Of a stretch of DNA of 64,000 nucleotides, positions 16,268 through 25,701 are shown one piece after another. The notes under the pieces are model-generated. The model was not told the origin of the DNA. It saw only the letters and a list, made by a program, of their open reading frames with translations, and did no database searches. The position numbers and the translations under genes were made by a program. Source of the DNA: Pedobacter kyungheensis (lineage in GTDB: Bacteria; Bacteroidota; Bacteroidia; Sphingobacteriales; Sphingobacteriaceae); contig NZ_JSYN01000018.1 in NCBI RefSeq assembly GCF_000812965.1, positions 94,179 through 158,178 on the forward strand, given 5' to 3'. Numbering within the stretch: position 1 is the first letter of the stretch; the number at the start of each line of letters is the position of its first letter.

Positions 16268-16780
16268 CTACCACTGTGCAAAAGCACGGTTAAAAATATC
16301 TTCTACCAATTGCTTGTTAATATTTTCGATGGCGCCGGGCAATAACGATTGAATGGGAGCCCCACCTACCGGGAAATCGAAGTAACGGGTAAAGCTTTCT
16401 TCAAAACTCTCCTTTTCGTGCTCTTTGATGTTATTTTTATATTTTACCGAAACGGTAATGGTAAGCCTGTTGGCACCAGAGGTTGGTGTTGCACTGTTTT
16501 GAAGGGCCACTGGTTTAATATCGTAGCCTGTAATACGACCTTCAAACGAAGCATCCGATTCGCCGGTTACCAGAATAAGCTTGGTTTGGGTACGAATCCT
16601 GTTCTTTAAAGCCTCGGTAAGCTGATTACTTAAAGTTGGAACTACCAGTGGTGCATTATTTTCGAATAAACGGATAGCCACATTTTTTAAGCCCGTTGTA
16701 GATGCACCGCTAAATTTGTACGAGCAAGCGTTCAGTACAGTAGCAACCAATATCAACGCAAGTATTTTAATTTTCATCAT
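16268..16780 (-). CDS. lptE: LptE family outer-membrane LPS assembly lipoprotein
   Basis: 170 residues with a lipobox near residue 19 (VLNAC followed by SYKFSG). The mature part has the LptE/RlpB-like fold: KNVAIRLFENNAPLV, TEALKNRIRTQTKLILV and FEGRITGYDIKPV. LptE plugs and assembles the LptD barrel that delivers lipopolysaccharide to the outer leaflet. An LptD gene is not in the window. The gene lies between a sigma-54 activator and the TPR-like gene, all on the minus strand, which fits the lipid A genes found at 57.6-60.9 kb. Confidence 0.88.
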   Translation of the reverse strand: MMKIKILALILVATVLNACSYKFSGASTTGLKNVAIRLFENNAPLVVPTLSNQLTEALKNRIRTQTKLILVTGESDASFEGRITGYDIKPVALQNSATPTSGANRLTITVSVKYKNNIKEHEKESFEESFTRYFDFPVGGAPIQSLLPGAIENINKQLVEDIFNRAFAQW

Positions 16781-16835
16781 GATAAATCGTTATGCTTTTT
16801 TACAGCATGCTTATAACGGCAACAATGGCTTAAAC

Positions 16836-18083
16836 TTATAAATTTAACTCTTTAATCTTACGGTAAAGGGTCCGTTCTGAGATCCCCAGCTCCTGAGCAG
16901 CAAACTTGCGTTTGCCTTTATGTTTTTTCAATGCTTTTTTAATCAGGTCCGATTCCTTATCAATCAGCGATAATGACTCTTCTACCTCTTCAGCATCGTG
17001 TGTAAAATAATCTGAGTTGCTATTGCCATTAATGTTATTGTTTACCGGCGCAGGTTGCTGTATGGTAAAAGCGTGCTCTTGTCCGGCTGGTAACTCTACA
17101 TCTCTGTAAAGCTGGTTAATGTATTGCGGGTTATCGGCCAGTACCGTTGCGGTATTTCCACCGTGCTGAATAATTTCTGCTACCAGTTTTTTCAGCTCAA
17201 CCATATCTTTTTTCATATCAAAAAGCACCTTGTACAAGATATCCCGCTCGGTAAAATCTTCTTTAGATTGTGCATTAATCGCCATTGGCAAATTACTACC
17301 GGCCTCGTTCGGGATATAGTTTAAAATGGCTTGCCCGGTAACATTGCGGTCTTTCTCCAACACGCAAATTTGCTCAGCAATATTTTTTAACTGACGCACA
17401 TTGCCCGGCCAGCTGTAATTGGTTAAAATTTGTATAGCATCGGGCTCCAGGTGTAAAGCTGGGCTACGGTATTTATCGCTAAAATCGGCCGCAAATTTCC
17501 TGAACAATAAATAAATATCTTCTTTACGCTCCTGCAGAGCCGGAATACGCAAAGGAACGGTATTCAATCTGTAATATAAATCTTCACGGAATTTGCCGTT
17601 TTTAACACGGTTGTATACATCCACATTGGTTGCTGCAATAATACGTACATCGGTTTTTTGCACTTTAGATGAACCTACGCGCAAATATTCGCCGCTTTCT
17701 AAAATCCGAAGCAACCGGGCCTGAGTACCTAGAGGTAGTTCGGCAACCTCATCTAAGAAAATGGTTCCGCCATTGGCTACTTCAAAATAACCTTTACGTG
17801 CTTCGTGTGCACCGGTAAAAGAGCCTTTTTCGTGACCAAAAAGCTCCGAATCTATTGTTCCTTCGGGAATGGCACCACAGTTTACCGCAATAAAAGCACC
17901 GTGTTTACGGGCACTCATTTGGTGGATAATCTGCGAGAATACCTCTTTACCACTACCACTTTCGCCGGTAATTAAAACCGACATATCAGTAGGTGCTACC
18001 TGGCTGGCAATATCTATAGCACGGTTAAGCAAAGGCGAATTGCCAATAATACCGAACCGCTGTTTAATATTTTGTGTATCCAT
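16836..18083 (-). CDS. Sigma-54-dependent transcriptional activator without a receiver domain
   Basis: 415 residues. The AAA+ domain starts almost at the N-terminus: Walker A GESGSGKE (40-47), a GSFTGA loop (87-92) in place of the usual GAFTGA, and Walker B GGTIFLDE (109-116). A linker of about 100 residues with Asn-rich stretches follows. The C-terminus is a Fis-type helix-turn-helix (FAAQELGISERTLYRKIKEL). Such proteins remodel the sigma-54 polymerase. Having no N-terminal sensor, it resembles PspF and must be controlled by a partner or by expression. The downstream neighbour is lptE (55-bp gap). The Ser in the loop is conservative but worth noting. Confidence 0.9.
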   Translation of the reverse strand: MDTQNIKQRFGIIGNSPLLNRAIDIASQVAPTDMSVLITGESGSGKEVFSQIIHQMSARKHGAFIAVNCGAIPEGTIDSELFGHEKGSFTGAHEARKGYFEVANGGTIFLDEVAELPLGTQARLLRILESGEYLRVGSSKVQKTDVRIIAATNVDVYNRVKNGKFREDLYYRLNTVPLRIPALQERKEDIYLLFRKFAADFSDKYRSPALHLEPDAIQILTNYSWPGNVRQLKNIAEQICVLEKDRNVTGQAILNYIPNEAGSNLPMAINAQSKEDFTERDILYKVLFDMKKDMVELKKLVAEIIQHGGNTATVLADNPQYINQLYRDVELPAGQEHAFTIQQPAPVNNNINGNSNSDYFTHDAEEVEESLSLIDKESDLIKKALKKHKGKRKFAAQELGISERTLYRKIKELNL

Positions 18084-18084
18084 T

Positions 18085-18140
18085 CTTTAGTATCAAGTGC
18101 CTATCTTTAGTATCAAGTAACTAGTATCAAGACTGGGTGT
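18085..18140. repeat. Short 'AGTATCAAG' repeats between miaB and the sigma-54 activator
   Basis: Three copies of AGTATCAAG (about 18089, 18110 and 18123) occur in under 50 bp. The same octamer family in the other orientation (CTTGATAC, CCCGATAC) occurs at 61419-61462. Confidence 0.6.
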
Positions 18141-18179
18141 TTCAGATTATGTTTGCTTTTTGCTTTGGTCTTTTGGCTT

Positions 18180-19595
18180 CTAAACTATTCTTCCGATCAA
18201 AGTAGCAGATGTACATTTTTCGATAAATACATTGGCATATTGACCTGGTTTAACACCTTCAATTGCCGGGAAAATGGCCATAGCACCACTGTCTCCCCTG
18301 CCACAATAATCTTTATCCGATTTTTTTGAAGTACCTTCAATTAAAACGCGTACGGTTTTACCAACCCACTCCTGCAAGCGCATTAACGAGTGTGCCTGTT
18401 GTTTAGCTAAAATTTCAGCCAAACGGCGTTTTTTAACCTCCTCAGGGATATCGTCTTCCAGTTTACGTGCAGCTAAAGTACCCGGACGCTCTGAATAGGT
18501 AAAGTTATAGGCAAAATCGTACTGCACGTAATCCATCATACTCAGGGTTTCTTCGTGCTCTTCTTCCGTTTCTGTGCAGAAACCTGCGATGATATCGGTA
18601 GAAATTGCACATCCCGGAATAATGTTGCGAATAGCATCGATCCGGTTAATGTACCACTCGCGGGTATAAGTCCGGTTCATTAATTCCAGCACACGTGTAT
18701 TACCCGATTGAACTGGTAAATGGATATAGTTACAAATGTTATCGTATTTGGCGATGGTATATAAAACTTCGTCAGTAATATCTTTAGGGTGCGAAGTAGA
18801 GAAACGAACCCTTAACTCAGGACTAACTAAAGCTGTTAGCTCTAAAAGCTGCGCAAAGTTTACCGTTTCAGTACCATCTTCTGAGGTCCAGGTGTACGAA
18901 TCTACGTTTTGGCCCAAAAGGGTAACCTCACGGTAACCACCCTCAAACAAGGCTTTTGCTTCTTCAACAATCGAATGTGCATCGCGGCTGCGCTCGCGAC
19001 CACGGGTAAAAGGCACCACGCAGAATGAGCACATGTTGTTACAACCACGTGTAATGGAAATAAAGGCGGTAATGCCATTGCTGTTTAAACGAACCGGACT
19101 AATATCGGCGTAGGTTTCCTCGCGCGATAGCAGTACGTTAACAGCCTTATGGCCACTTTCAACCTGCTCAATCAAATTTGGCAAATCGCGGTAAGCATCG
19201 GGGCCAACCACCACATCAACCAAACGCTCTTCTTCTAAAAATTTAGATTTTAAACGCTCGGCCATACAGCCTAATACCCCAACAATTAATTTCGGGTTAC
19301 GGCGTTTTTCTACCCCAAATTGCGACAGGCGGTTTCTCACCCTTGTTTCGGCATTTTCGCGGATAGAACAGGTATTGATGAAAATTACATCGGCCTGGTG
19401 ATAATCCCCGGTGGTTTCAAATCCAGTTTCCGACAAAATCGAAGCAACAATTTCACTATCAGCAAAGTTCATGGCGCAACCATAACTTTCGATATATAAT
19501 TTACGGGCATCAGCTTTTACCGGTGTATCTAAAATTAGCGCCTCACCTTGCCTTGCTTCATCGTGCGTCTTATCTGGTAATTGTAAATCAATCAT
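18180..19595 (-). CDS. miaB: MiaB tRNA methylthiotransferase
   Basis: 471 residues, the family length. The N-terminal UPF0004 domain has its three cluster-binding Cys in ESYGCAMN, INTCSIREN and GVLGCMAER. The radical-SAM motif is RGCNNMCSFC, followed by VTLLGQNVDSY and FSTSHPKD. The C-terminal TRAM domain includes VRVLIEGTSKKS and YANVFIEKCTSATLIG. The enzyme adds the methylthio group to i6A37 of tRNAs reading UNN codons, using two [4Fe-4S] clusters. The ATG at 19595 gives an extra ~30-residue N-terminal extension (DLQLPDKTHDEARQ), common in Bacteroidota. A promoter is visible upstream. Confidence 0.95.
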   Translation of the reverse strand: MIDLQLPDKTHDEARQGEALILDTPVKADARKLYIESYGCAMNFADSEIVASILSETGFETTGDYHQADVIFINTCSIRENAETRVRNRLSQFGVEKRRNPKLIVGVLGCMAERLKSKFLEEERLVDVVVGPDAYRDLPNLIEQVESGHKAVNVLLSREETYADISPVRLNSNGITAFISITRGCNNMCSFCVVPFTRGRERSRDAHSIVEEAKALFEGGYREVTLLGQNVDSYTWTSEDGTETVNFAQLLELTALVSPELRVRFSTSHPKDITDEVLYTIAKYDNICNYIHLPVQSGNTRVLELMNRTYTREWYINRIDAIRNIIPGCAISTDIIAGFCTETEEEHEETLSMMDYVQYDFAYNFTYSERPGTLAARKLEDDIPEEVKKRRLAEILAKQQAHSLMRLQEWVGKTVRVLIEGTSKKSDKDYCGRGDSGAMAIFPAIEGVKPGQYANVFIEKCTSATLIGRIV

Positions 19596-19619
19596 TATTT
19601 AAAAACATTTTGGGGATTG

Positions 19620-19652
19620 CAAAAATACACAAATAAAATTAAAAGTGACAAA
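19620..19652 (-). promoter_or_regulatory. Candidate miaB promoter
   Basis: On the minus strand TTTG (19649-19652) is followed after 21 bp by TATTTTTG (19620-19627), an exact TAnnTTTG match. The predicted start of transcription lies about 20 nt before the miaB ATG. Confidence 0.55.
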
Positions 19653-19955
19653 TTGACATATTTTGTTTAAATGTTTACAGTACGATTATGATCAAGGATC
19701 GTTTCCGCTAAAGTAAAGTACCTGCATTTAGATAGACTGTATTTTTTGGAAAGGAATGGGCTGTGCCTGTGGCGGGCTGCAGTCCCGCCCCCGCTTCTGC
19801 CGCAATAGAAAAATTACGGCATCCCGCTAAGGTCGGGTTTAGATACAAAGCCACTGTTTACACCCGCTTTGGTCTTTCAGCTTTAGACTTTAGTCTTTCC
19901 GCTTATCAAAAACCTTTCGCCCTCACAGCTGTTACGTATCAATTAAGGCATAAAA
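19653..19955. other. Gene-free space before the AsmA-like pair
   Basis: About 300 bp without a credible gene. It has a GC-rich patch (GGCGGGCTGCAGTCCCGCC, 19773-19791, a hairpin of GGCGGG/CCCGCC) and a degenerate 'TTTGGTCTTTCAGCTTTAGAC' element (19868-19905) resembling, in reverse, the 'GGCTAAAGCCGAAAGG' tail of lpxA at 60902. A 69-codon frame here translates these repeats only. Confidence 0.5.
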
Positions 19956-21743
19956 ATGACAGCTCAACATAAAAACAAAGTCTGGATCTGGATTGGCAGT
20001 ATCCTCGGGATCTTAATCCTGATTTTATTATTTGGCGCCATGTTTCTGAGTGCCAGATGGAAGCCCCTGCTCACCGAAAAAATAAAGGAAGGCGTGTATA
20101 ATGGTTCGCACCACCTGTATAATATCGATTTTAAAAGCATTAACCTGAATGTGATTACAGGGAGCCTGGCCCTGCGTGATGTTACGCTAAAGCCCAACCC
20201 TTTGGTTTTCGATAGTTTAAAAGTAGCTAAACTGGCTCCTGCACATACTTTTGAACTCAAACTGAAAAAACTACAGATTAGTCGTGTTGGCATACTAACC
20301 GCCTATTTTAAAAAACAGGTAGCAGTAAGCGAAATCATTTTACAACAGCCTTCTATCAATATGATTTACAATAAGGTACCTAAAAAGACCGATACGGTTA
20401 AAAGTGAGAAAACGCTTTACGATCAGGTATCGAAGATTTTTAAATCGATCCACGTTAAAGCGATCAGGATTGTAGATGCCGATTTCGATTATATCAATAA
20501 AACCGGTTCGCAAAAGGTTAAAAACTCAATCAAACACCTCGATATTACGGTTAACGATTTTTTACTGGATTCGCTTTCGGGTGATGATACAACCAGGTTT
20601 TATTACACGAAAGATGTCTCTTTTCAGCTTGCAGGCTACAAATCTATCACCAAAGATAAAATGTACTCGATGAAGGTCGATACCATTTCAGGCTCTGCCA
20701 AATCAAAACGCATAACAGTCAAAGGCTTTACCCTTTTGCCTTTGTACCCCGAATTAACTTTTGCCCGTAAATACAAAGTGCAGAAAGACCGCTATGATCT
20801 TGCTTTTGATCAAATAGAATTTAATGGCGTTGATTTTGTTGGATTAAATACCGATCAAACCCTGCATGCCCAATCGTTAAAAATTGGCCCTGCCAATGTA
20901 GAAGTGTTTATGAGTCGCGAGTCTCCGCCGCCTCCTGGTTTCGATAAGGGCCAAAACTATCCTCACATGGCACTAAAACGCCTAAACCTGCCCACCCTAA
21001 TTGATACTGTAAAACTGAACAAGGTGGATGTTAAATATTCCGAATATAATCCGGCCAGTAAAAAAACAGGAGCAGTAACTTTTAAAGATTTAACGGGCAC
21101 CATTTTAAACGTAACCAACGATAGTGCCCGATTGAAGCAACGCTACCATGCTCTTGCCAATCTCAACTCGCGCTTAATGGGCCTGGGCAAACTGAATGTA
21201 AAAATCGATTTTAATCTAACTGATCCGAATGGGGCTTTTAGCTACAGCGGAAGCCTGGACAATTTCGACCTGAAAAATTTAAATCCATTATCCAAGGCAC
21301 TGGGCTTAATTGAGATAGAAAGTGGCGATGTGCAGCATATCGATTTTAAAGCCGACGGGAATTTACGATCAGCAAAGGGGTCAATGAATATGTTGTACAG
21401 CAATTTAAAGATTAAGCTCCTATCGGATAATATTGACGGCGAAGGAACCAAAGAAAAAGGCTTTTTATCTTTTCTGGCCAATACCATTCTGGTTAAAAAT
21501 GAAAACCCGCAAAAGGGAGAAGCAGCCCGTAAAGCTACAATGACCAATAACCGGATCAATTCAGCTTCGTTCTTTAACCTGATGTGGAAAACGGTATTTG
21601 TGGGCATAAAAGATATTGTAGGGGTAAGTGTGGTACCTGAGAAAAACCCGGTAAAACAGCAAAAGGTAATCGCTAAAAAAATCAGGGAACAAAAGCGGGC
21701 AGATAGAAAGGCCGCCCGAAAGGCAAAAAGAGAAAATAACTAA
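19956..21743 (+). CDS. AsmA-like membrane-anchored protein, copy 1 of a tandem pair
   Basis: 595 residues. A single N-terminal transmembrane anchor (about 9-32, WIWIGSILGILILILLFG) is followed by a long periplasmic region of beta-rich, AsmA/DUF748-like repeats (NIDFKSINLNVITGSLALRD, LNKVDVKYSEYNP, and a C-terminal FNLMWKTVFVGIKDIVG). The C-terminus is strongly basic (KKIREQKRADRKAARKAKR). AsmA-like proteins are thought to carry lipid between membranes or to affect outer-membrane homeostasis. The next gene is a paralogue with the same landmarks. The family call is moderately sure; the function is inferred. Confidence 0.65.
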   Translation: MTAQHKNKVWIWIGSILGILILILLFGAMFLSARWKPLLTEKIKEGVYNGSHHLYNIDFKSINLNVITGSLALRDVTLKPNPLVFDSLKVAKLAPAHTFELKLKKLQISRVGILTAYFKKQVAVSEIILQQPSINMIYNKVPKKTDTVKSEKTLYDQVSKIFKSIHVKAIRIVDADFDYINKTGSQKVKNSIKHLDITVNDFLLDSLSGDDTTRFYYTKDVSFQLAGYKSITKDKMYSMKVDTISGSAKSKRITVKGFTLLPLYPELTFARKYKVQKDRYDLAFDQIEFNGVDFVGLNTDQTLHAQSLKIGPANVEVFMSRESPPPPGFDKGQNYPHMALKRLNLPTLIDTVKLNKVDVKYSEYNPASKKTGAVTFKDLTGTILNVTNDSARLKQRYHALANLNSRLMGLGKLNVKIDFNLTDPNGAFSYSGSLDNFDLKNLNPLSKALGLIEIESGDVQHIDFKADGNLRSAKGSMNMLYSNLKIKLLSDNIDGEGTKEKGFLSFLANTILVKNENPQKGEAARKATMTNNRINSASFFNLMWKTVFVGIKDIVGVSVVPEKNPVKQQKVIAKKIREQKRADRKAARKAKRENN

Positions 21744-21809
21744 GGTTTAATGCCTTGCAATTATGTTTATAACTGTATATTGCTATTAAAAAAATTGTCC
21801 CCGTTTTTA

Positions 21810-23627
21810 ATGCCAGCTACTAAAAGATATCGTTATAGCGTTTTAAAATGGATTGCAGGCGCTTTAGTCGGTGTTTTTCTGGTATTGGCTGGTATTGCCT
21901 GGTTTTTAAATGTAAAATCGCGGCCCATGCTTACCACCAGGATCAAAACGCTGCTTTACACCTCAACAGACAGTTTATATACCATTAGTTTTACCAAGGT
22001 AACCACCAATATTTTTACAGGTAACGCTACTTTGCAAAATGTAAAAATCGTTCCGGATCAGAACCGCTACAAACAACTTATTGCCCTGAAACGGGCACCC
22101 AATAACCTGTATACGGTTTCTTTAAAAAAGCTGGTGGTTAAACGTTTCCACCCCTTAACACTTTACCGCGAAAGGAAACTACAGCTGGAAGAGGTTTTAT
22201 TTGATAAGCCCGAAGTGACCATGGTAAACCGGCAGCTTGCCTTTAACGAAGGCCGGGCACCCCGTCCCATTAAATCACCCTACGAATTTATTTCCAAAAA
22301 CCTTAAAGAGTTTAGCATCAAATCAATCAGGTTTAGGGATGTGAGTTTTAAGTACGTAAATAATAACCTTAAAAAAGAGGTTCCTTTTGCTATCGATGAT
22401 TTGAATATTACCCTTACCGATTTATTGGTAGATTCTACTTCGGCCGAAGACCCTACCCGCTTTTACCTGCTTAAAGATATTGTAATTAACCTGAACAATT
22501 ATGCTTACCGTACGCCTGATAAAATGTATGATATTAAGCTGGAGCAGCTCGATTTCAGGGCCAGTACAGGCAAGCTAAGGGTTAATCGTTTTGCCCTCGC
22601 CCCTTTGCATGATGAAATGGCTTTCGGCAAAGTTGCCGGATATGCGCGCGAGCGTTTTAACATCAGCATGAACGATATTCTGTTTAACGGTATCGATATG
22701 CCGCTTTACATCAGCAAACAAGAACTTTGGGCAAAAGAAATGGCTATTGCCAATGGCTTTATTTCGGTGTTCAGCCAAAAAGGGCTTAAACAAAAGCCGG
22801 TGGAAAATAAAATCGGCCGGTTTCCCCATCAATTACTGCAACAAGTTAGCATGCCCATTCTGGTGCAAAAAATACAGGTAAAAGATGTAGGCATCAACTA
22901 CGCCGTTTACAATACTGAAAGCAACCAGAAAGGACAAATTACCTTTCAGCATACCTCGGGTTTTATTAAAAATGCGACCAACATCCAAAGTATTAAAAAC
23001 ATTAATCCCATTATGGAGGCCAACCTGACTACCTGGCTTTGCGGTCAGGGCAAGCTGGATGTAAATTTTATATTCAACCTGACGGCTAAAGATGGTGCCT
23101 TTTCTTATAACGGAACCCTGCATAGCTTTAATGCCCGTGTATTAAACCAGATTACCAAGCCACTGGGCCTGGTACGCATTAACCGCGGCAATGTAGATCA
23201 GCTTAAATTTAATTTCAAGGCTAACGATTTGGGTGCTAAAGGCACGGTAGCTTTTTCGTACTACGACCTTTCGGTTGCTTTGATGAGGAACGACCCGGAG
23301 AAAGACCATCTGGTTACCCGGGGGCTGCTGTCATTCTTAGCCAATGCATTAATCATCAAATCAGAAAACCCGGGGCCAGATGGAAAGCTGATTCCGCTAA
23401 GTGTAAATTACAGCCGTCCGGCCAATACTTCTTTCTTTAGCATGATTTGGCGCAGCCTCTTTACCGGCATTAAATACAGCATTGGCATTACCGAAGAAAA
23501 ACAAAACGAAGTAAAGGCACATATTGCCAGATTTAAGGCCATGAGGGAAAGTCACCTGCAAAGAAAACAGAGGCGCCTGGAACGCCGCCTGGAGCGCGAG
23601 CGCCAGGAAAAAAGGGAAAAACGTTAA
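21810..23627 (+). CDS. AsmA-like membrane-anchored protein, copy 2 of a tandem pair
   Basis: About 605 residues from the ATG at 21810. An upstream start at 21750 would add 20 residues ahead of the basic-then-hydrophobic anchor and is less likely. The anchor is at about 12-32 (WIAGALVGVFLVLAGIAWFL). Landmarks match copy 1: ISFTKVTTNIFTGNATLQNV, DPTRFYLLKDI, DKMYDIKLEQL and a C-terminal FFSMIWRSLFTGIKYSIGI, then a Glu/Arg-rich tail (RRLERRLERERQEKREKR). It probably arose by tandem duplication and diverged strongly. It is followed by lemA after about 50 bp, so all four genes may be one unit. Confidence 0.65.
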   Translation: MPATKRYRYSVLKWIAGALVGVFLVLAGIAWFLNVKSRPMLTTRIKTLLYTSTDSLYTISFTKVTTNIFTGNATLQNVKIVPDQNRYKQLIALKRAPNNLYTVSLKKLVVKRFHPLTLYRERKLQLEEVLFDKPEVTMVNRQLAFNEGRAPRPIKSPYEFISKNLKEFSIKSIRFRDVSFKYVNNNLKKEVPFAIDDLNITLTDLLVDSTSAEDPTRFYLLKDIVINLNNYAYRTPDKMYDIKLEQLDFRASTGKLRVNRFALAPLHDEMAFGKVAGYARERFNISMNDILFNGIDMPLYISKQELWAKEMAIANGFISVFSQKGLKQKPVENKIGRFPHQLLQQVSMPILVQKIQVKDVGINYAVYNTESNQKGQITFQHTSGFIKNATNIQSIKNINPIMEANLTTWLCGQGKLDVNFIFNLTAKDGAFSYNGTLHSFNARVLNQITKPLGLVRINRGNVDQLKFNFKANDLGAKGTVAFSYYDLSVALMRNDPEKDHLVTRGLLSFLANALIIKSENPGPDGKLIPLSVNYSRPANTSFFSMIWRSLFTGIKYSIGITEEKQNEVKAHIARFKAMRESHLQRKQRRLERRLERERQEKREKR

Positions 23628-23674
23628 TTTGTAACCTTTGCCTATATTTATACTCTAAACCTTAAACTACAATT

Positions 23675-24232
23675 ATGATTATTGCCCTCGTTATTATCGG
23701 AGTTATGTTCCTTTTTGGAATTTTCTTCTACAATTCTCTTATCGGAAAGAAAAATCAGGTTACGAATGCCTTTTCGGCCATTGATGTCATGCTGAAAAAA
23801 CGTTTCGATTTAATCCCAAACCTGGTTGAAGTAGTAAAACAGTATACCACTTACGAACAGGGAACCTTAACCAAAATCGTTGAACTTAGAGCAAAGGCTA
23901 CCTCAGGAAACATTACACCTGCCGAAAAAGCCCAATTAGACAGCGAACTAAGCAGCAGCATGAAGGGTTTAATGGTAAACATTGAAAACTATCCGGATTT
24001 AAAAGCCAACAGCAATTTTATAAACCTGCAAACTACCTGGACCGAAAGTGAAGAGCAGATTGCCGCAGCCAGAAGAACTTATAATGCTACTGTTACCGAT
24101 TATAACAATGCCATTATGATGTTTCCGGGAAGCTTATTTGCCGGCATGCTTAACTTTCAGCCTACCCCGGTTTTAGAAACCGCAGCCGAAGAACGTAAAA
24201 ACATTAGTGCAAAAGAGCTTTTTAATAACTAA
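23675..24232 (+). CDS. LemA family protein
   Basis: 185 residues. An N-terminal transmembrane helix (2-23) is followed by the LemA coiled-helix domain: KKNQVTNAFSAIDVMLKKRFDLIPNLVEVVKQY is the signature, and ENYPDLKANSNFINLQTTW is the second conserved block. LemA proteins are membrane-anchored with a helical bundle outside; their molecular role is unclear. Its TAA stop overlaps the ATG of the DUF3137 gene by one base, a pairing seen repeatedly in Bacteroidota and indicating co-function. Confidence 0.92.
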   Translation: MIIALVIIGVMFLFGIFFYNSLIGKKNQVTNAFSAIDVMLKKRFDLIPNLVEVVKQYTTYEQGTLTKIVELRAKATSGNITPAEKAQLDSELSSSMKGLMVNIENYPDLKANSNFINLQTTWTESEEQIAAARRTYNATVTDYNNAIMMFPGSLFAGMLNFQPTPVLETAAEERKNISAKELFNN

Positions 24233-25191
24233 TGCAATTCGGTATTGATGGAAATGTAGCCTTGCAACAGGTATTGGCTACAATGGAAATTGAACGCAAA
24301 AAAATTGCTTCAACCCAAACCAAAGGCTATATTTTTATTTTGCTGGGCATAGCCGTAGCTGTGCTTGGCATTATGCTGGGCTTTCCTATTCTGCTTCCTG
24401 TTATTGTGGGCTTAATTCCGCTTATTTACGGAGGCGTACTGCACTATAAAATCAGCGATGATTTAGCCGCTTATAAAAATGCCTACAAACGGGATGTAAT
24501 TGGGGCAGCACTTAAATTTTTAGATGAAAGTCTTGCCCTGCAACCAAACGCAGGCATTGAAGCATCGGAATTTGTTTACACACAGCTTTTTACACAAGAC
24601 CCCGACCGGTATAACACCGAAGACCTGGTAACGGGCAGCGCCGGCAAAACCCGGTTTTACTTTGCCGAGGTACATGCCGAATATAAAACAGTAACCCAAA
24701 CCAAAAATGGCACACGCACCGAATGGCACGATATTTTTAAAGGGATTATTTTCGCTGCCGATTTTAATAAAAACTTTAATGGCATAACTGTTGTACGCCC
24801 TAAAGGCTTTGCCAATGCACTGGGGGCCTGGTTTTCGAAAAATGTCTTCTCTTTTGGTGGCAGCGATGTGGTTAAGCTCGAAAACCCCGATTTTGATAAA
24901 GCCTTTGTAACTTATGGTTCCGATCAGGTAGAAGCGCGTTATATTTTAACACCGGCCATGATGGAGCGGATTTTAAAGCTCAACCACGAAAGTAAATACG
25001 ACATTACCCTGTCGTTTATCGAATCGAGGATGTACATTGCTTTTCCGCTAGACCGGAATTATTTCGAAGCACCGGTATTTAAATCTTTAATTAATGCCGA
25101 GGCACTCAACGATGATATTAGGGCCGTTAAGTTTATGTATGATATTGTGCAGGAACTGGATTTGAATACGCGGATCTGGGGGAGAGATTAA
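24232..25191 (+). CDS. DUF3137 domain membrane protein, partner of LemA
   Basis: 319 residues. Two transmembrane segments at about 35-75 (YIFILLGIAVAVLGIMLGF, LPVIVGLIPLIYGGVL) are followed by a large soluble part with DUF3137 landmarks: FYFAEVHAEYKTVTQTKNG, WHDIFKGIIFAADFNKNF, DPDFDKAFVTYGSDQVEARYIL-type segment and SFIESRMYIAFPL. The function is unknown. It is translationally coupled to lemA by a TAATG overlap. Confidence 0.85.
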   Translation: MQFGIDGNVALQQVLATMEIERKKIASTQTKGYIFILLGIAVAVLGIMLGFPILLPVIVGLIPLIYGGVLHYKISDDLAAYKNAYKRDVIGAALKFLDESLALQPNAGIEASEFVYTQLFTQDPDRYNTEDLVTGSAGKTRFYFAEVHAEYKTVTQTKNGTRTEWHDIFKGIIFAADFNKNFNGITVVRPKGFANALGAWFSKNVFSFGGSDVVKLENPDFDKAFVTYGSDQVEARYILTPAMMERILKLNHESKYDITLSFIESRMYIAFPLDRNYFEAPVFKSLINAEALNDDIRAVKFMYDIVQELDLNTRIWGRD

Positions 25192-25199
25192 CCAAGGGA

Positions 25200-25695
25200 C
25201 TTTAACCGCAAAGGCCGCGAAGTATTTTGCAAAGCACACGAGGTAAATATTCTTTTTACCACAAAGGACACAAAGTATTACACAGAGAAAAATAGAGGTT
25301 TAAAAGCTTGAGCGTAATTGCGAGATACTAAGCAATCTTAAATGCGCATGCTACCAAAGATCGCTGTAGGATTGTCTGCTACAGGCAAGCCTCGATGAGA
25401 GAAAAGCCTTCTTGCAATAACGGTTATACTTTCCACTCTGTGCGCTTCGTGGCGTTCTCTGTAAGCTCTGTGGTTAAATATTTTATCACCACAAAGGGCA
25501 CAAAGTATTACACAGAGAAAAATAGAGATTTAAAGTTTCCTAAATATCCGGATTCTCCGTGAATCCGTGGCTGTTGAATTAATTTTTCCGGCAACGCTTC
25601 ACTCTCTTCAAAAAATGTGCTTTATAAATTGACATGTGTACATCTTCTACTCTGTGAGTTTCGTGGCCTTCTCTTTGAACTCTGTGGTTAAATAT
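25200..25695. repeat. Gene-free region of duplicated 'CACAAAG' repeats
   Basis: About 500 bp with no gene. Two near-identical stretches, ACCACAAAGG-ACACAAAG-TATTACACAGAG-AAAAATAGAG (from 25258) and a copy from 25489, are about 230 bp apart. Two 'CTCTGTG-GTTTCGTGGC-TTCTCT...CTCTGTGGTTAAATATTT' blocks (25437-25482 and 25651-25697) are their rough inverse. This gives a tandem duplication with terminal inverse character. A 'AGCAATCTTA...GATTGTCTGC...AAGCCTTCTTGCAATAACGG' module (25333-25425) belongs to the family at 1275 and 52685. Confidence 0.7.
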
Positions 25696-25701
25696 TTACC
25701 A

